Shown here: piece by piece, positions 1 through 10,000 of the stretch
Layout: the number at the start of each line of letters is the position of its first letter
How positions within the stretch are numbered: the stretch's first letter is position 1
Assembly (NCBI GenBank): GCA_964558665.1
Contig: CAZLFA010000014.1
Coordinates: forward strand, 1-64,000
DNA: 64,000 nucleotides
Reading direction: 5' to 3'
Source: CAZLFA01 sp964558665
GTDB taxonomy: Bacteria; Desulfobacterota; Syntrophia; Syntrophales; PHBD01
Position numbers and translations under genes: made by a program
The notes under the pieces: model-generated
Told to the model about the DNA's origin: nothing
The model's database searches: none
Seen by the model: the letters and a program-made list of their open reading frames with translations, nothing else

Positions 1-236
1 TAACTAGCTGATATTACCTCTTTCACATTTTCCAACTGCGGAAGATGGGTTAGGGATTACTCCGGGGCGCTATCGTGATCATTTCGGCATTTCTTGAACC
101 TGTTTAAGGGGGATCAGGCAGTGGCGGGAACCTCTGCCGGTTTTCCGGTTTTTTAACTGCATCGCGCGGACGGCGTTTACAAAGCGCAGAAATTACAACA
201 ATCGCAAAGGTCGGATAACAGAAGGGCAGGAGAAAG

Positions 237-743
237 CTATTCTTCTTTTAGACCAAGCCACTCCGCAAGAGTCTTGCGGATATATTCCGCAGCATTGTAA
301 TCATCCCTGGCAAAAGCGGAGATCATCCTGATATCTTCTCCGCTTCGATTCTTTGCGATAAGGCGGTAAGTCAGCCGCTGACCCGTTTCAGTCTGCACGT
401 AATGCTCCACAACCTCAAATTTGCGGATGGTTCTGACATGCAGAGAACGATTGCCGGGCCAGGGAAGAGGGCCATGCTTAACCGTCAGTTGTTCTCCTTC
501 GAGAGTAACGGTTGAAGAATTGAACCAGCCGGCAAATGCAACATACAGAAAAGACGAAGCGAGAACGGCAAGAAGAGATTGTGCATAACGCGAAGTCAAC
601 AGTTCATGCCATCCTATCTCCATTACTATCGGGGCACAGATTACAGCAAGAACCAGCCACTTCGATTGAGGTGAGTGCCAGCGAAAGCGCAAAATTTTTC
701 CTGCAGATCCGGAATCGGTAAAAACCCTTTCGGGAATCATCAT
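237..743 (-). CDS. Hypothetical membrane protein with two transmembrane segments
   Basis: A 168-residue protein that I do not assign to a named family. Two hydrophobic segments (about residues 28-45 and 55-72) are followed by a soluble C-terminal half of about 95 residues rich in beta-strand-like stretches. This layout resembles small bacterial PH-domain membrane proteins, but the resemblance is structural guesswork. It is transcribed toward the window edge and lies upstream of nothing recognisable. The start at ATG-ATG is the longest option. Confidence 0.6.
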   Translation of the reverse strand: MMIPERVFTDSGSAGKILRFRWHSPQSKWLVLAVICAPIVMEIGWHELLTSRYAQSLLAVLASSFLYVAFAGWFNSSTVTLEGEQLTVKHGPLPWPGNRSLHVRTIRKFEVVEHYVQTETGQRLTYRLIAKNRSGEDIRMISAFARDDYNAAEYIRKTLAEWLGLKEE

Positions 744-845
744 TGATGCCTCTTGCGATAAATATCATTTGTTAAAGTATAAGACAGGAATATAGCCGTG
801 TCAAAAAGTTTTCAGGCATACTCAAGGTGAAATCAAAAATATAGC

Positions 846-1559
846 TCATTCGAAAAAGAAGAACAGTGCAATAAAAATAAAAATTGCCTGCGTGGCATAA
901 ATGCTGAATTTGTGTCGGTGGTAAAATTCAAATGCCTTCTGGATGCGCTTAAGCCCGCCCAGCAAGCGTCTAATCAGCACAAGTTTCGGGTATTTATGAT
1001 TGTCCGAGGTGAATTTTTTTTGAAATGCACACATGGGATAGATGGCATATACATCATCGACAAGCGGCCGGAAGAGGGTATCGTTAACAATTCCCTTCCA
1101 TGGCTCATAGGCTAAAGTTTCTGCATAATGCCGATTCAAAACATAGGCATGGGTAAGACTCTGATAACGAACCTTCTGTACATGCGGATTGGTAGTTTTC
1201 CGGCTGGAGCGGATCAAGGCGCCTAAAAGCAGGACCTTCCATTCCGGGTGCTGCTTTAAAAACTCAATACAACTTCTCAAATTGTCCGGATCGAAGCGGT
1301 CGAACTCCACGTCGTCTTCGAAAATGACGATATTCTTTGCGCCCTTTTCCAGACCTTTACGCAGGCATATCATGTGCGAATCATACACGCCCTCTTCCAT
1401 GTCGTACGGATGGCGATCGCCGAGTACGAATTCGACTTTATCCGCCAGACCGACTTTCGCGAACTCTGCGATTGCGGACTTGCGGCGATCATTGCGCTCC
1501 CGCAGGGAAACGCAATAGAAGCAATCAAAATAACCCCAGACATCTGCTTCCGTTTTCAC
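846..1559 (-). CDS. Glycosyltransferase family 25 (LPS biosynthesis type)
   Basis: A 237-residue protein resembling GT25 enzymes, which transfer sugars to lipopolysaccharide or other glycans at the inner face of the membrane. The N-terminal part reads as the family's 'YCVSLRERNDRR' opening. An acidic EDDVEF motif near residue 80 corresponds to the catalytic/metal-binding EDD of the family. A late DD pair (LVDDVYAIYP) is also typical. A hydrophobic C-terminal stretch (about residues 220-236) could anchor it to the membrane. The predicted start is GTG with only a poorly spaced G-rich ribosome binding site, so the true start is uncertain. No other polysaccharide genes lie nearby. Confidence 0.75.
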   Translation of the reverse strand: MKTEADVWGYFDCFYCVSLRERNDRRKSAIAEFAKVGLADKVEFVLGDRHPYDMEEGVYDSHMICLRKGLEKGAKNIVIFEDDVEFDRFDPDNLRSCIEFLKQHPEWKVLLLGALIRSSRKTTNPHVQKVRYQSLTHAYVLNRHYAETLAYEPWKGIVNDTLFRPLVDDVYAIYPMCAFQKKFTSDNHKYPKLVLIRRLLGGLKRIQKAFEFYHRHKFSIYATQAIFIFIALFFFFE

Positions 1560-1727
1560 ATGCCCCCCGGTTTTTCCGTGTGCTTCCCGTTTATCTCTGC
1601 AGTATCTTCATTTGACATGGGTTTCATACATTTTCCGTGCCGAAAGCAATCTCCTTTATAAACTAGACAGTGTGAGGTCCTGTATCCGTTTTTTAGGATG
1701 GGACCAGGCCGGATGCGCTTGTTATCA

Positions 1728-2801
1728 TCAATATTCGCGGAACATCCGCTGTATTTCCTTCAAATCATTCGTTTTAGCCAGGGCGAGCATCAGCAGTATC
1801 CTGGATTTCTGCGGATTTAAAGAGCCGGAGGCGATGAATCCCAGTTTGTCGTAGTCGGCATAAGGGGTGACGATTCCACTGCCTGTCCTGGTGGAGCGCA
1901 CAATCACCGCGCCTTTTCCCGCTGCATCCTTAAGTGCGTTCTTCACGGGAGAAAAAATGCCTCCATTGCCGACGCCCGCATAAACGATGCCTCTTGCACC
2001 GGCTTTCACCGAAGCGTCGGCAATATCCCTGTTTACATCGGCATGGCCGTATAGAATATCTACACGGGGCAGGGATGTGAGTCCCCGCACGCTGAATTCC
2101 GACCGTACTGTATGCCTTTTATCCGGCTGCTGAACGAAGTAAACCCTTTTGTCAAGTATATAACCCAGGCAACCGAATTCCCTGGAGGAAAAAGTATCCA
2201 CGGATGTTGTGTTCGTTTTTGTGACATTTCGCGCGCCGTTTATTTTTTCGTTCAGCGCCACCAGAACCCCTTTGCCTCTCGATTCCCTGCTGGAAGCAAG
2301 AACGACAGCATTGAGGAGGTTCAGAGGACCGTCAGCGCTGATTGCCGTGGAGGGACGCATGGAGCCGACAATAACAACGGGCTTTTCACTTTTTATCACA
2401 AGGTTCAGGAAAAAGGCCGTCTCCTCCATTGTGTCCGTTCCATGTGTCATGACAACGCCGTCAATCCTTTTGTCCGACAGCAGGTCATTTATGCGGTTTG
2501 CCAGTTTCAGCCATATCTCATTGGTCATCTGGGAACTGTCGATATTGACAATCTGCTCGCCGCTTATATTGGCAACACTGCCGAGTTCCGGCACAGAACC
2601 GACAAGGTTTTCCACATTTATTACTCCTGCCTTGTAGTCCGTTGTCGCCGTGGCTGATGAAGCGACGCCGGCAATGGTGCCGCCTGTAGCCAGAATGACG
2701 ATATTAGGCAGTTTGCGATCATTGCCGTAAACATGGCTTGCGGGAAAAGCCAGAACGGCGATCAGGATGCAGGTGTATAAAAAGTTTCTCATACCGGTCA
2801 T
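1728..2801 (-). CDS. ansB: Exported type II L-asparaginase
   Basis: Hydrolyses L-asparagine to aspartate and ammonia, probably in the periplasm. The first asparaginase signature (ATGGTIAG) appears just after a signal peptide of about 24 residues. The second (MTHGTDTMEETAFF) carries the second Thr and the catalytic Asp. The length after signal removal (about 330 residues) fits the bacterial type II family. The start was set at the ATG at 2799-2801 because GGAGG lies six bases upstream; a longer frame extends to 2903 but has no such site. A dispersed repeat (2870-2932) sits just upstream of the start. Confidence 0.92.
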   Translation of the reverse strand: MTGMRNFLYTCILIAVLAFPASHVYGNDRKLPNIVILATGGTIAGVASSATATTDYKAGVINVENLVGSVPELGSVANISGEQIVNIDSSQMTNEIWLKLANRINDLLSDKRIDGVVMTHGTDTMEETAFFLNLVIKSEKPVVIVGSMRPSTAISADGPLNLLNAVVLASSRESRGKGVLVALNEKINGARNVTKTNTTSVDTFSSREFGCLGYILDKRVYFVQQPDKRHTVRSEFSVRGLTSLPRVDILYGHADVNRDIADASVKAGARGIVYAGVGNGGIFSPVKNALKDAAGKGAVIVRSTRTGSGIVTPYADYDKLGFIASGSLNPQKSRILLMLALAKTNDLKEIQRMFREY

Positions 2802-2869
2802 GATAACCTCCAGTCTAAAGCTACGCTTATTACGGCAGGAATGATACGCGGTAATTTTGCAGAAACTAA

Positions 2870-2932
2870 CTTGTTTCCGCCTGGAAACTGAAAGTTTCAG
2901 CATCCGGAGTTTCCGGATGGAAACTATTTGTT
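2870..2932 (-). repeat. Dispersed repeat, partial copy (same family as 50576-50777)
   Basis: On the minus strand this stretch reads TAGTTTCCATCCGGAAACT, then CCGGATGCTGAAACTTTC, then AGTTTCC. It matches the right-hand end of the longer element at 50576-50777 over roughly 50 bases with few differences and one 2-base gap. It lies directly upstream of the asparaginase start. Its self-complementary CCGGA/TCCGG blocks suggest a hairpin-forming extragenic element. Confidence 0.6.
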
Positions 2933-3074
2933 GTCCCGGCCGCTTTCACGGTGACATATATAAAACACGGGATAAAGGAAAATCAAGGAGAGCTTTAAAT
3001 CTTGAGTAAAAAAGCTGGGCAGGCTAAAGTCAGCGAAACAGACTTCAGGCACATTGGATGCGGGGCTTTTTGAT

Positions 3075-3341
3075 ATGCAATATGAACCGGTCGAGGTTGA
3101 ATGTTACAGCGGATACATGGTCAATGAACGCCCGACGGCTTTTACCTGTCAGGGACGCCGCCGGGAAGTGGCCGAGATCATTGACCGGTGGTATGAAGGA
3201 GGACTTGATGCAACGAGGCCGGCCGTGAACTATTACAAGGTTAAAACTGCCGGAGGAAGTACATTTATATTGAGATACCTCTCACTTTTCAACGCCTGGT
3301 CGGGATGTTCAATTGAAGATGCCGGCAAAGGCGGCGATTAG
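3075..3341 (+). CDS. Small conserved protein, DUF6504-like
   Basis: An 88-residue soluble protein. The string VECYSGYMVNERPTAF, followed by a basic strand, a DRWYEGG segment and a closing Y-K-V-x-T...F-I-L-R-Y strand, matches my recollection of the DUF6504 family, whose function is unknown to me. The start at 3075 is preceded by GGGGC nine bases upstream. An upstream ATG at 3054 is also possible. It is a single-gene unit between two minus-strand genes. Confidence 0.6.
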   Translation: MQYEPVEVECYSGYMVNERPTAFTCQGRRREVAEIIDRWYEGGLDATRPAVNYYKVKTAGGSTFILRYLSLFNAWSGCSIEDAGKGGD

Positions 3342-3514
3342 TTCTTTTTAAATGCATCACAGCAGATTGTTATTATTAAGGCCGGCATCGATCATTGACG
3401 TCCCCCTCTGCAGTCCACGTCAAGCGGATGATCAGATGCTGGCCTTGTTTTCCTTTGTGATATGCGGATATATCAGCTTATGCTTAAACAGCGCTGCTGC
3501 GAACCATGCCCGTT

Positions 3515-3706
3515 TTAACTGGTTTTTCCAAGAATTCCTTTTTTGATGAAAACATTGCATGGATTGTCCTGATGGCAATATTTGTCATATGTACATTCCA
3601 TCTTCCATTCATCCATGATCTTTCTCGGTTCTCCTGCGGTGTTCTTTACATAGAAGGCGCATTTGACGCATTGAGCCTCGTATCTGCTGAAAGTCAGTTG
3701 TTCCAT
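3515..3706 (-). CDS. Small Cys-rich protein downstream of a response regulator
   Basis: A 63-residue frame with a C-x2-C pair (QCVKC) and three further cysteines (MEC, KYC, NPC), a spacing that could bind zinc or an Fe-S cluster. I do not recognise the family. The start at 3706 was chosen for an AGGAAA site nine bases upstream. The frame stays open up to 3808, overlapping the response regulator, but no good start lies there. It is co-directional with the regulator and about 55 bases downstream, so the two may be co-transcribed. Confidence 0.5.
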   Translation of the reverse strand: MEQLTFSRYEAQCVKCAFYVKNTAGEPRKIMDEWKMECTYDKYCHQDNPCNVFIKKGILGKTS

Positions 3707-3762
3707 GCCGATCATTTCCTGTAATTTTCTGAACAGCCGTACAAGCCCCTCAGGTATGCATC

Positions 3763-4197
3763 CTAATGGGAAACCGTTATTCTGTTGAGATTCAGCCAGT
3801 AGGAGCAAAGATCTTTTATGGACCTGGTGAACTCGTCAAAATCGACCGGCTTCACGACATAACTGTTGGCGCCAAGGCAGTAGGAAGTTGTGATGTCTCT
3901 TGGCTCGCTTGACGTTGAAAGAATAACGACGGGAATATGTTTCGTTTCCCGGCTCGATTTTACCTGATCCAGCACTTCCAGCCCGTTTACTTTCGGGATA
4001 TTCAGATCCAGGAAAATCACTTTGGGCTCCTTTTCTGTTTGCCGCGTCTCGTAAAAGCCGGTGCAGAAAATGTATTCGAGGGCTTCCTGCCCATCCCGTA
4101 CGATTTTTATGGAGTTTGTCACTTTGTGCTTGTTTAATGCAAAAAGCATCAACTCTTCGTCGCTGGGGTTATCTTCTACGATAAGTACATCTGCCAT
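3763..4197 (-). CDS. Single-domain response regulator (Rcp1-like)
   Basis: A 144-residue stand-alone receiver domain. It has the acidic pair in VEDNPSD, the phospho-acceptor Asp in VIFLDLNIPKVNG (about residue 65), the switch Thr/Ser in VILSTSS, and the conserved Lys in VVKPVDF. The overall pattern is that of Rcp1-type regulators that pair with phytochrome-like or hybrid histidine kinases. There is no output domain, so it acts by protein contact. No kinase is encoded nearby. It lies downstream of the 148-residue gene at 4274 and upstream of a Cys-rich gene. Confidence 0.88.
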   Translation of the reverse strand: MADVLIVEDNPSDEELMLFALNKHKVTNSIKIVRDGQEALEYIFCTGFYETRQTEKEPKVIFLDLNIPKVNGLEVLDQVKSSRETKHIPVVILSTSSEPRDITTSYCLGANSYVVKPVDFDEFTRSIKDLCSYWLNLNRITVSH

Positions 4198-4273
4198 GTT
4201 AAATAATCTCTAGGATAGATTCATGTCTGCTGGATATTGAGCCCTCGTGCCTCATTTTTATTGCTGTACTGCA

Positions 4274-4720
4274 TTATGCATGTCCATAGGGAGCAAGTTC
4301 TTTGAGCAGCATCATCTTGCTCCGTTCATTCAGATTGTGTGCGTGGAACTTGTTGCGAAAGCTCTCGATTATGTAAATTATCTTAGTGATTATCATGTTT
4401 CTGACGATATATCTGACAGCAAAGGAATGGTCATCCATCGTGTCGTATATTTCCAGTTTTCTAAAAATCTCCTGAAGATTCGGCGTTATCTGGTTGTGAA
4501 TCTCTTCCTGCAGCGGGGTCAGTTCACCGCTCTTTTCGGCACCGCAAACGGCAGGAACTATGTAGGTTATATCTTCCGCCAGCAGTTCATTTCTGTATTT
4601 TAGAAAGATTTCCCAGGTTGATTTTTCTATCAGTGCTCCTATTGCATCGGTGACGGCGGTATCTTTTTTTTCCTGTTTTTTGCACTCCGGATCAGAAGAA
4701 GACTTGATGCTGTAATCCAT
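4274..4720 (-). CDS. Uncharacterised alpha-helical protein upstream of a response regulator
   Basis: A 148-residue, probably all-helical soluble protein that I cannot assign. It has a charged N-terminal tail, a Cys at about residue 59 and a long amphipathic helix containing FRNKFHAHN near residue 126. The His residues in helices and the adjacent receiver-domain gene make a phosphotransfer or regulator-binding role imaginable, but nothing in the sequence proves it. A plausible promoter lies about 95 bases upstream. Confidence 0.6.
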   Translation of the reverse strand: MDYSIKSSSDPECKKQEKKDTAVTDAIGALIEKSTWEIFLKYRNELLAEDITYIVPAVCGAEKSGELTPLQEEIHNQITPNLQEIFRKLEIYDTMDDHSFAVRYIVRNMIITKIIYIIESFRNKFHAHNLNERSKMMLLKELAPYGHA

Positions 4721-4813
4721 GTTCTTGTGTCCTTGCGAGCTTTTTGTTGCCTGTGTACCGGGTAAAAGAATGTCTTTGTTGTGTTTGTCGGCATACCACC
4801 GCTTTGCTGCATA

Positions 4814-4840
4814 ATTATGTTAATGCCGGTGTTAAGTCAA
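4814..4840 (-). promoter_or_regulatory. Candidate sigma-70 promoter for the 4274-4720 gene
   Basis: On the minus strand TTGACT is followed after 15 bases by CATAAT. The spacing is short, but the -10 matches the consensus in five of six positions. It lies about 95 bases before the start of the uncharacterised gene that leads the response-regulator group. Confidence 0.35.
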
Positions 4841-5000
4841 TATTGAAAGGAATCCTAGATAATATGTATCGAAAATACTTATTGGGAATGTGGACAAGAA
4901 TAATAGTTTGAATATATTAAAGTAATCATTGCCAGGAAGGATCTGCGGTTATTTATGGAAGACCCGGCCGGGTGCAGGTTTCACACTTAGAATCCGGCCG

Positions 5001-5534
5001 TCACTTTGCCTTCTTCTTGCCTTTTGTTTTGGCCTTGGTCTTACTCTTAGGCTTTGTTTTTGCGGTCTTCCTGTTTCCCTTGCAGACAATTTCAAACACC
5101 GACTCATTTGTTGAACCGGGGATTATTTCCGTATCCCGCGATTTCGGAAAATCTATCTGATGTGAATCCCCGTCTTTTCTGAATGTAATGAGCGAAAGGA
5201 TACGGCATGTCGCATTGAGGCAATCATAACTTTCCAGATATTCGGCATGGGAAATATCATTTGCTATCTCTTTGTCCATTTCCCGAAGCTCTTCGGTTAT
5301 GATCTTGCGGGTCCATACATGAACTCTGTTTTTAGCGTGCTTGACTTTTTCGTTATAAAAGACTGAACAGTTTTCATTCTTTTCCCATGAAACACAGACC
5401 CATTCATCGCCCCGGGCCGGAGAACCTGCAATTAAAGCAAGTGTGATGGCGAACATGACGCAGAAAAGGAGTCCTTGCCGTCCTCGTTTGCATGAAGTGT
5501 ATGTGGTGGGCTTTCTTTTGTTAAGCAGACTCAT
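5001..5534 (-). CDS. Secreted protein resembling surface-adhesin E, with Lys-rich tail
   Basis: A 177-residue protein with a basic N-terminus and a hydrophobic signal segment ending near residue 42. The mature part has paired cysteines and the strand pattern 'W-x-C...VFYNEKV...NRVHVWTRKI...YDCLNATCRILS', which resembles the surface-adhesin protein E family seen in many proteobacterial periplasmic proteins. The last 22 residues are almost entirely K and T with a few A, P, S and G. The tail suggests binding to an anionic partner such as nucleic acid or LPS, but that is inference. Confidence 0.65.
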   Translation of the reverse strand: MSLLNKRKPTTYTSCKRGRQGLLFCVMFAITLALIAGSPARGDEWVCVSWEKNENCSVFYNEKVKHAKNRVHVWTRKIITEELREMDKEIANDISHAEYLESYDCLNATCRILSLITFRKDGDSHQIDFPKSRDTEIIPGSTNESVFEIVCKGNRKTAKTKPKSKTKAKTKGKKKAK

Positions 5535-5653
5535 AAGGCATTATAATTTCAGCAGGCCGGGATTTTTTAATGGTTTCTGAAGATATGCCTGCCGATGAAA
5601 TATGGATCGTGAAATTGAAATAATAGTAGACTTTATGAAAAATATGTCAAGGG

Positions 5654-6997
5654 TTATTGCTTTATCAGTCTTGTTTTCACAAAACTTTCAATGTCGGCTG
5701 CGTCCTGCGGGCCGACCATGACTCTCCAGCCGGGAAGATTTTCTTCCAGTTCGCCGCTGATAACTGAGACATGGCCGGGGATGGTCAGGGTGCGGGTTGC
5801 TGTTTTATCCTCCAAATCGGTTTGTTTGATGAATTTGGCAATTGAAGCGCCGGAGAACTTGCCGGCAGCCCAGGCGGTCAGAACGCTCATGCCTTCGCAC
5901 TCCGGGACGACCAGCCAGGCGCTGGTGCCGCTGTTCTCGATCTCGCCGGAGACGATGAAATATGTCAGGGAGAAATTGGTCGTGACGAAGACCGGCGATT
6001 CTTTTCCCGGTTCGCCGATGGGGTAAATATCAGGTTCCACCTGGATGGGTTTTTGCGGATCGGTGTATACGTTGAGGCGCAGCGTCATCAATGTGGCGAG
6101 CAATGCCGCATCGAAGAACGGAAGGACACAAACTCCGCCGTACTTGAGTATCTCTGTTGCCGCCTCAATAGCTGTCGTCGTGACGTCGGTATCTTCGGGA
6201 AGGAATCGCAGCAGGGGATACCCTGCGGACTTTATGCGATCCTTGAGAGCGGCGCGGCGCATGACGGCGTTGGTTTGAAAATGTTCAGCAGTCGAGTCGG
6301 TTTGCGGCTGAAGCAGAATATCCTTGAAACCGGCATTCCGGAGTTCCGTTGCGCAGGCAGTAAGCCCGTTTACATCGGGAGCCGTCACTGCAAGGACATG
6401 GCCGTTTTCTGATGATGTGCCGCCAAGTCTCTTTATTGTATCGGGAGTCGCCGATGCGAGAACAAAAGCGGCCCCTTTGAATTCAATAGCCGCTGCTTCC
6501 AGCGAATCGGGGCTGCTGCTGTGCAGGACAAGCGGGCGATTTGTCATGCCGAAGGCTTTTTTCGCGAGGGCGATGAAGGCGTCACGGTCGGCGCCCTTTT
6601 GCGTCACGGCTACCATTTCGATATGCAGTTTCTCTCCGACGCGTTCCAGTTCGTAATCGCGAACGGCAATAAGCGTACGCTCAATAAAATCCGGTTCGTC
6701 CGTATCGTTGATATTGACGGCAATGATTGTCGGATGAACGAATGTTTTTTCATGGCGGTAGAGGACGGTATCGCCCCCTGTCTTCAATTGATTCTCTCCC
6801 ACGGCAATTTCACGGACGGGAGGCTCGGCCGCCGCGCCAAGAATGGCTATGGCTTCATCCGAAGCATATGGGCAGAGGGCAAGATCGGCTTTGCCGGCCG
6901 CCAGCTTCATTGCGAAGGCCATACAGGTGTTGGCGCCGCATTCCTTGCAGTTGGTTTTGGGAAGCAGCTTCTGTATCTGCAATCCTGTTAATGCCAT
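5654..6997 (-). CDS. acsC: Corrinoid iron-sulfur protein large subunit (AcsC, CODH/ACS gamma)
   Basis: Large subunit of the corrinoid Fe-S protein that carries the methyl group on cobalt between methyltetrahydrofolate and acetyl-CoA synthase. The N-terminal [4Fe-4S] motif is visible as C-x2-C-x4-C-x16-C (residues about 17-42, within NCKECGANTC and ALCPY). The rest is a TIM-barrel-like domain and a C-terminal corrinoid-binding region ending with the family-typical IPGHVSVISGELEE. The 447-residue length is normal. It begins five bases after the stop of the AcsB-AcsD fusion and is the last gene of the operon. Confidence 0.93.
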   Translation of the reverse strand: MALTGLQIQKLLPKTNCKECGANTCMAFAMKLAAGKADLALCPYASDEAIAILGAAAEPPVREIAVGENQLKTGGDTVLYRHEKTFVHPTIIAVNINDTDEPDFIERTLIAVRDYELERVGEKLHIEMVAVTQKGADRDAFIALAKKAFGMTNRPLVLHSSSPDSLEAAAIEFKGAAFVLASATPDTIKRLGGTSSENGHVLAVTAPDVNGLTACATELRNAGFKDILLQPQTDSTAEHFQTNAVMRRAALKDRIKSAGYPLLRFLPEDTDVTTTAIEAATEILKYGGVCVLPFFDAALLATLMTLRLNVYTDPQKPIQVEPDIYPIGEPGKESPVFVTTNFSLTYFIVSGEIENSGTSAWLVVPECEGMSVLTAWAAGKFSGASIAKFIKQTDLEDKTATRTLTIPGHVSVISGELEENLPGWRVMVGPQDAADIESFVKTRLIKQ

Positions 6998-7002
6998 TGC
7001 TG

Positions 7003-10000
7003 TTATTTCTCCATTAAGCGCAGAATAGCGCGCTTGAGAGCCATTGCCGATTCAGGATTGTACATGATCAGTATATCGGCTCCAGCATAAAGCAGGCTCA
7101 ACGCCGTGGTCAATTCCCACAACGCCGATCTCCTGGTCTCATCTCCCCATGCCGGAAAAGCGGCCTGCAGCGCTCTCGCTTCCTTCAGTTTGGCGCATTC
7201 CTGCCCGGGAGAGGCGATCATAGGCAAGGCAAGCATTTTGTCTCCTCCGAGAGCCGTCATGCGTATCCTCTCCATTACGGAGTAGGTGTACTCCAGACCG
7301 TAGCCGACAGCGCCGGTCAGGGGATCCATGATGATCCTTCCGGGCTGAACGTCCATGCCGGTAAGAAGGATATTCATCTGCTTGCCGATATTAACATCAA
7401 TGGGGCTCTGCGATACGATACTGTGACCGTAGGCGATGGCTGCTCCGGCAATGGTGCGGTAATTCTCCTGCTCAACCCAGTTGAGCAGGAGATTCTCGCC
7501 GGCAAATGTCTGGGCGACAGCTTTCATAACATCGTTGTTGGAATCATAGTGACTCTGTCCGGTGATGATGAGCGGGACATCAACCGCCTCCAGAACAGAC
7601 TTAATCAGGGCAACAGCGTCATCCGGCGAATGGTTCCCCCTTTCCGGGTGTGTGCCGTCGAGGCGCACGCTGATGAGATCGGCGCCGTAATTTTCAACGC
7701 ACTGTTTCGCCATGGCGGGAGGATCGTGGAGCATGTCGCCGTAGATACCTCTCAGTACAGGCGGATATTTCTCATTCAGACTGTCGAATACCTCCATCGC
7801 AATAACCGGCCGATGGGGCATCTCTCCTTCCCAGAGATGAAAAGGCATACAGGTGGCGCCGCCCACGGTTATGGTTTGCCTTCGGGTGCCGCCTTCTTCT
7901 TTTGTAGCTCCCAGCGTCACTTCCTGGATCGCCGTTTCACAGTTTTCCCGCCGCACTTCAAAGGAAGTGATGGCAGAGATCCTTGCCTTTGCCGAAGTCC
8001 TTGATGCTGCAACTGATGCGGCTGTATGCTTTTCCTCGACGGCGGCATCCGGAGCACTCTGCCCTGATATCGTCAGCGCCCTGTTTATGGCAGCGACGGA
8101 TTCACTGCTGAAAAGGCCGGGCAGCGCGGCCTGGAGCCTTTTTATCACTTCCGCTGTAACATCTTCCTTGAGACGGGCGATGATATCGGGCGCCGGCTCA
8201 ACAGGGGCGGCCATTTCCAATTTTTCATCTGCTTCCGGCTCCGGTTTCTTCTCCGCCGCGGGAGATTCTTTGCGGATGCCGCTGTCGGCAAAGGAGTGCA
8301 TGTCCTGCATGGAGACCGCCGGATGTCCGATCTTCTCAAGAAACTCCCGAAGTTCATGGGCATCGGTTGTTACTGTTTCGTCGGCGATCTTATCTAAAAG
8401 ATCGGGACAGCCCTGTTCGCTGAATCTTTTGTTCAGGTCTTCAGCAAGCGCCTCCTTGAGTCCTCTGGGCATCCATACCAGCCGGCGATGGCCGCCTTCG
8501 GCGTACAGAAATTTTCTGGATGTGAGAAACACCTTGCCGATGCCCATGAATCCCGGTGTCTGCTGACCGCCGCCGACACTTCCCGCCAGGGTGGAAAAAG
8601 TCATGCCGACCGGCGTCTCGCCTGTGAATTCACGGCTTACCGCCATGACGCCGTTACACTCGGGAAGATAGGCACAGATGACTTCAAAACAGCCGCAGCT
8701 TGTCATCGGCATGTCCATGATCGAATAGGCCGAGAAGGCGTTTACGGTCTTGTGGCTGTTTGCATAGACGAATTCATTGATACCCTGCCAGACGCCTTTG
8801 ACGGGATCGAGGCAATCACCCTTCCGGACCGGCTGGTTGGGGCCGCTTTCGTTGATTTCATAGGCCGCTTTGCCGTCCAGCCAATTGTAAGCGCCGCACA
8901 GCCCCAGCCTTTCCGGTGTTATGATGCAGACGTGGTTGGGCGCAAACGACTGGCAGAGGAGGCATGAATAGAAGGTATCGACAGCTTCATCCGTCATGGA
9001 CTCCAGGCGTCGGTTGCGTTCGTCATAGACGCTGCGGGCAACGGCGACGCGCCTTTCCACCTCTTCGGCGTCGGTGATCAGCGTTACCTTGACCTTGTCG
9101 ACTATGGTCGGGTATTCGGAAATGAACTTGGCATGGATGATGGAACCGTAGTGTCGCAGACGCAGACCGCGGGCGTAGGCGCTTTTGGAGACGCGCGTCC
9201 ATACGATGTCCCGCTGTCCCATGTGCCATATGCCTTCAGCGCCGTTTATGAGGTGGTGAATCTGCCTTTCCAGGATCGGTTCGAAATCCGGCTGCATCTT
9301 GCGTCCGGCCACTTCCACCCAGATTGCCAGAGGCAGGATCGTTCCCGGCTCCACCTCATCGATGTCCGGTCCGATCAGGTTTATCTCTCCGTCGTTGATC
9401 TGGTCGAGCTCGGCGCTTGTTACAAACTCGAAGGCCGTAGCAAGGTTGCCGCCGAATTCTGCTTGCGCATCAGACTTGCGGATGCGCTCGCCTTCGAAGG
9501 CCGGCCCGAAGGGGACAGGTATGGGCACTTTGGTTATCTTGATCTTGCATCCCCGCACTTCAAGGGCCTTTTCGACCATGCTCTCATACGGCACCTGCGA
9601 GACGACATGCTCATAGGTGCACACTCCTGTGGGCAGAATCTGGGGTATGTCGGTGTCGGCGATTACGGGGAATCCGTAATTAATTGCTCCTGCGGCAACG
9701 GCATACTTGTCGGGTGTGACTTCTCCGAAGGTAAGCACGAAAGCGAAGATGCGGTTCTTGTTGTATTTAAGGTTGCGCTCGAAATCTCCGGCCTGCACAC
9801 CGCCAAAGGACAGGGCGACACGGTTTGCAAAACCCAGCGCGTAGATGAGCGCTGAAACATCGCTTCCAAAAGGAACGAGGCGGGTCTCCCAGCCGAGCTG
9901 TACGCCTTCCTCCTCCAGTTGCTCGGCGAACTGCTTTCCGTCCGTCGTTCCCGCCATGAATACATAGAGATTTTTTTCCTGAAGTTGTCTGGCGATGGTA

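Noticed and set aside
1..236. Possible end of a gene at the left window edge
   Set aside because: No frame with recognisable content; only a weak CCGGTTTTCCGG dyad was seen, not enough for a terminator call.
2112..2657. Two overlapping plus-strand frames within the asparaginase gene
   Set aside because: The minus strand encodes intact asparaginase signatures through this region; the plus frames lack support.
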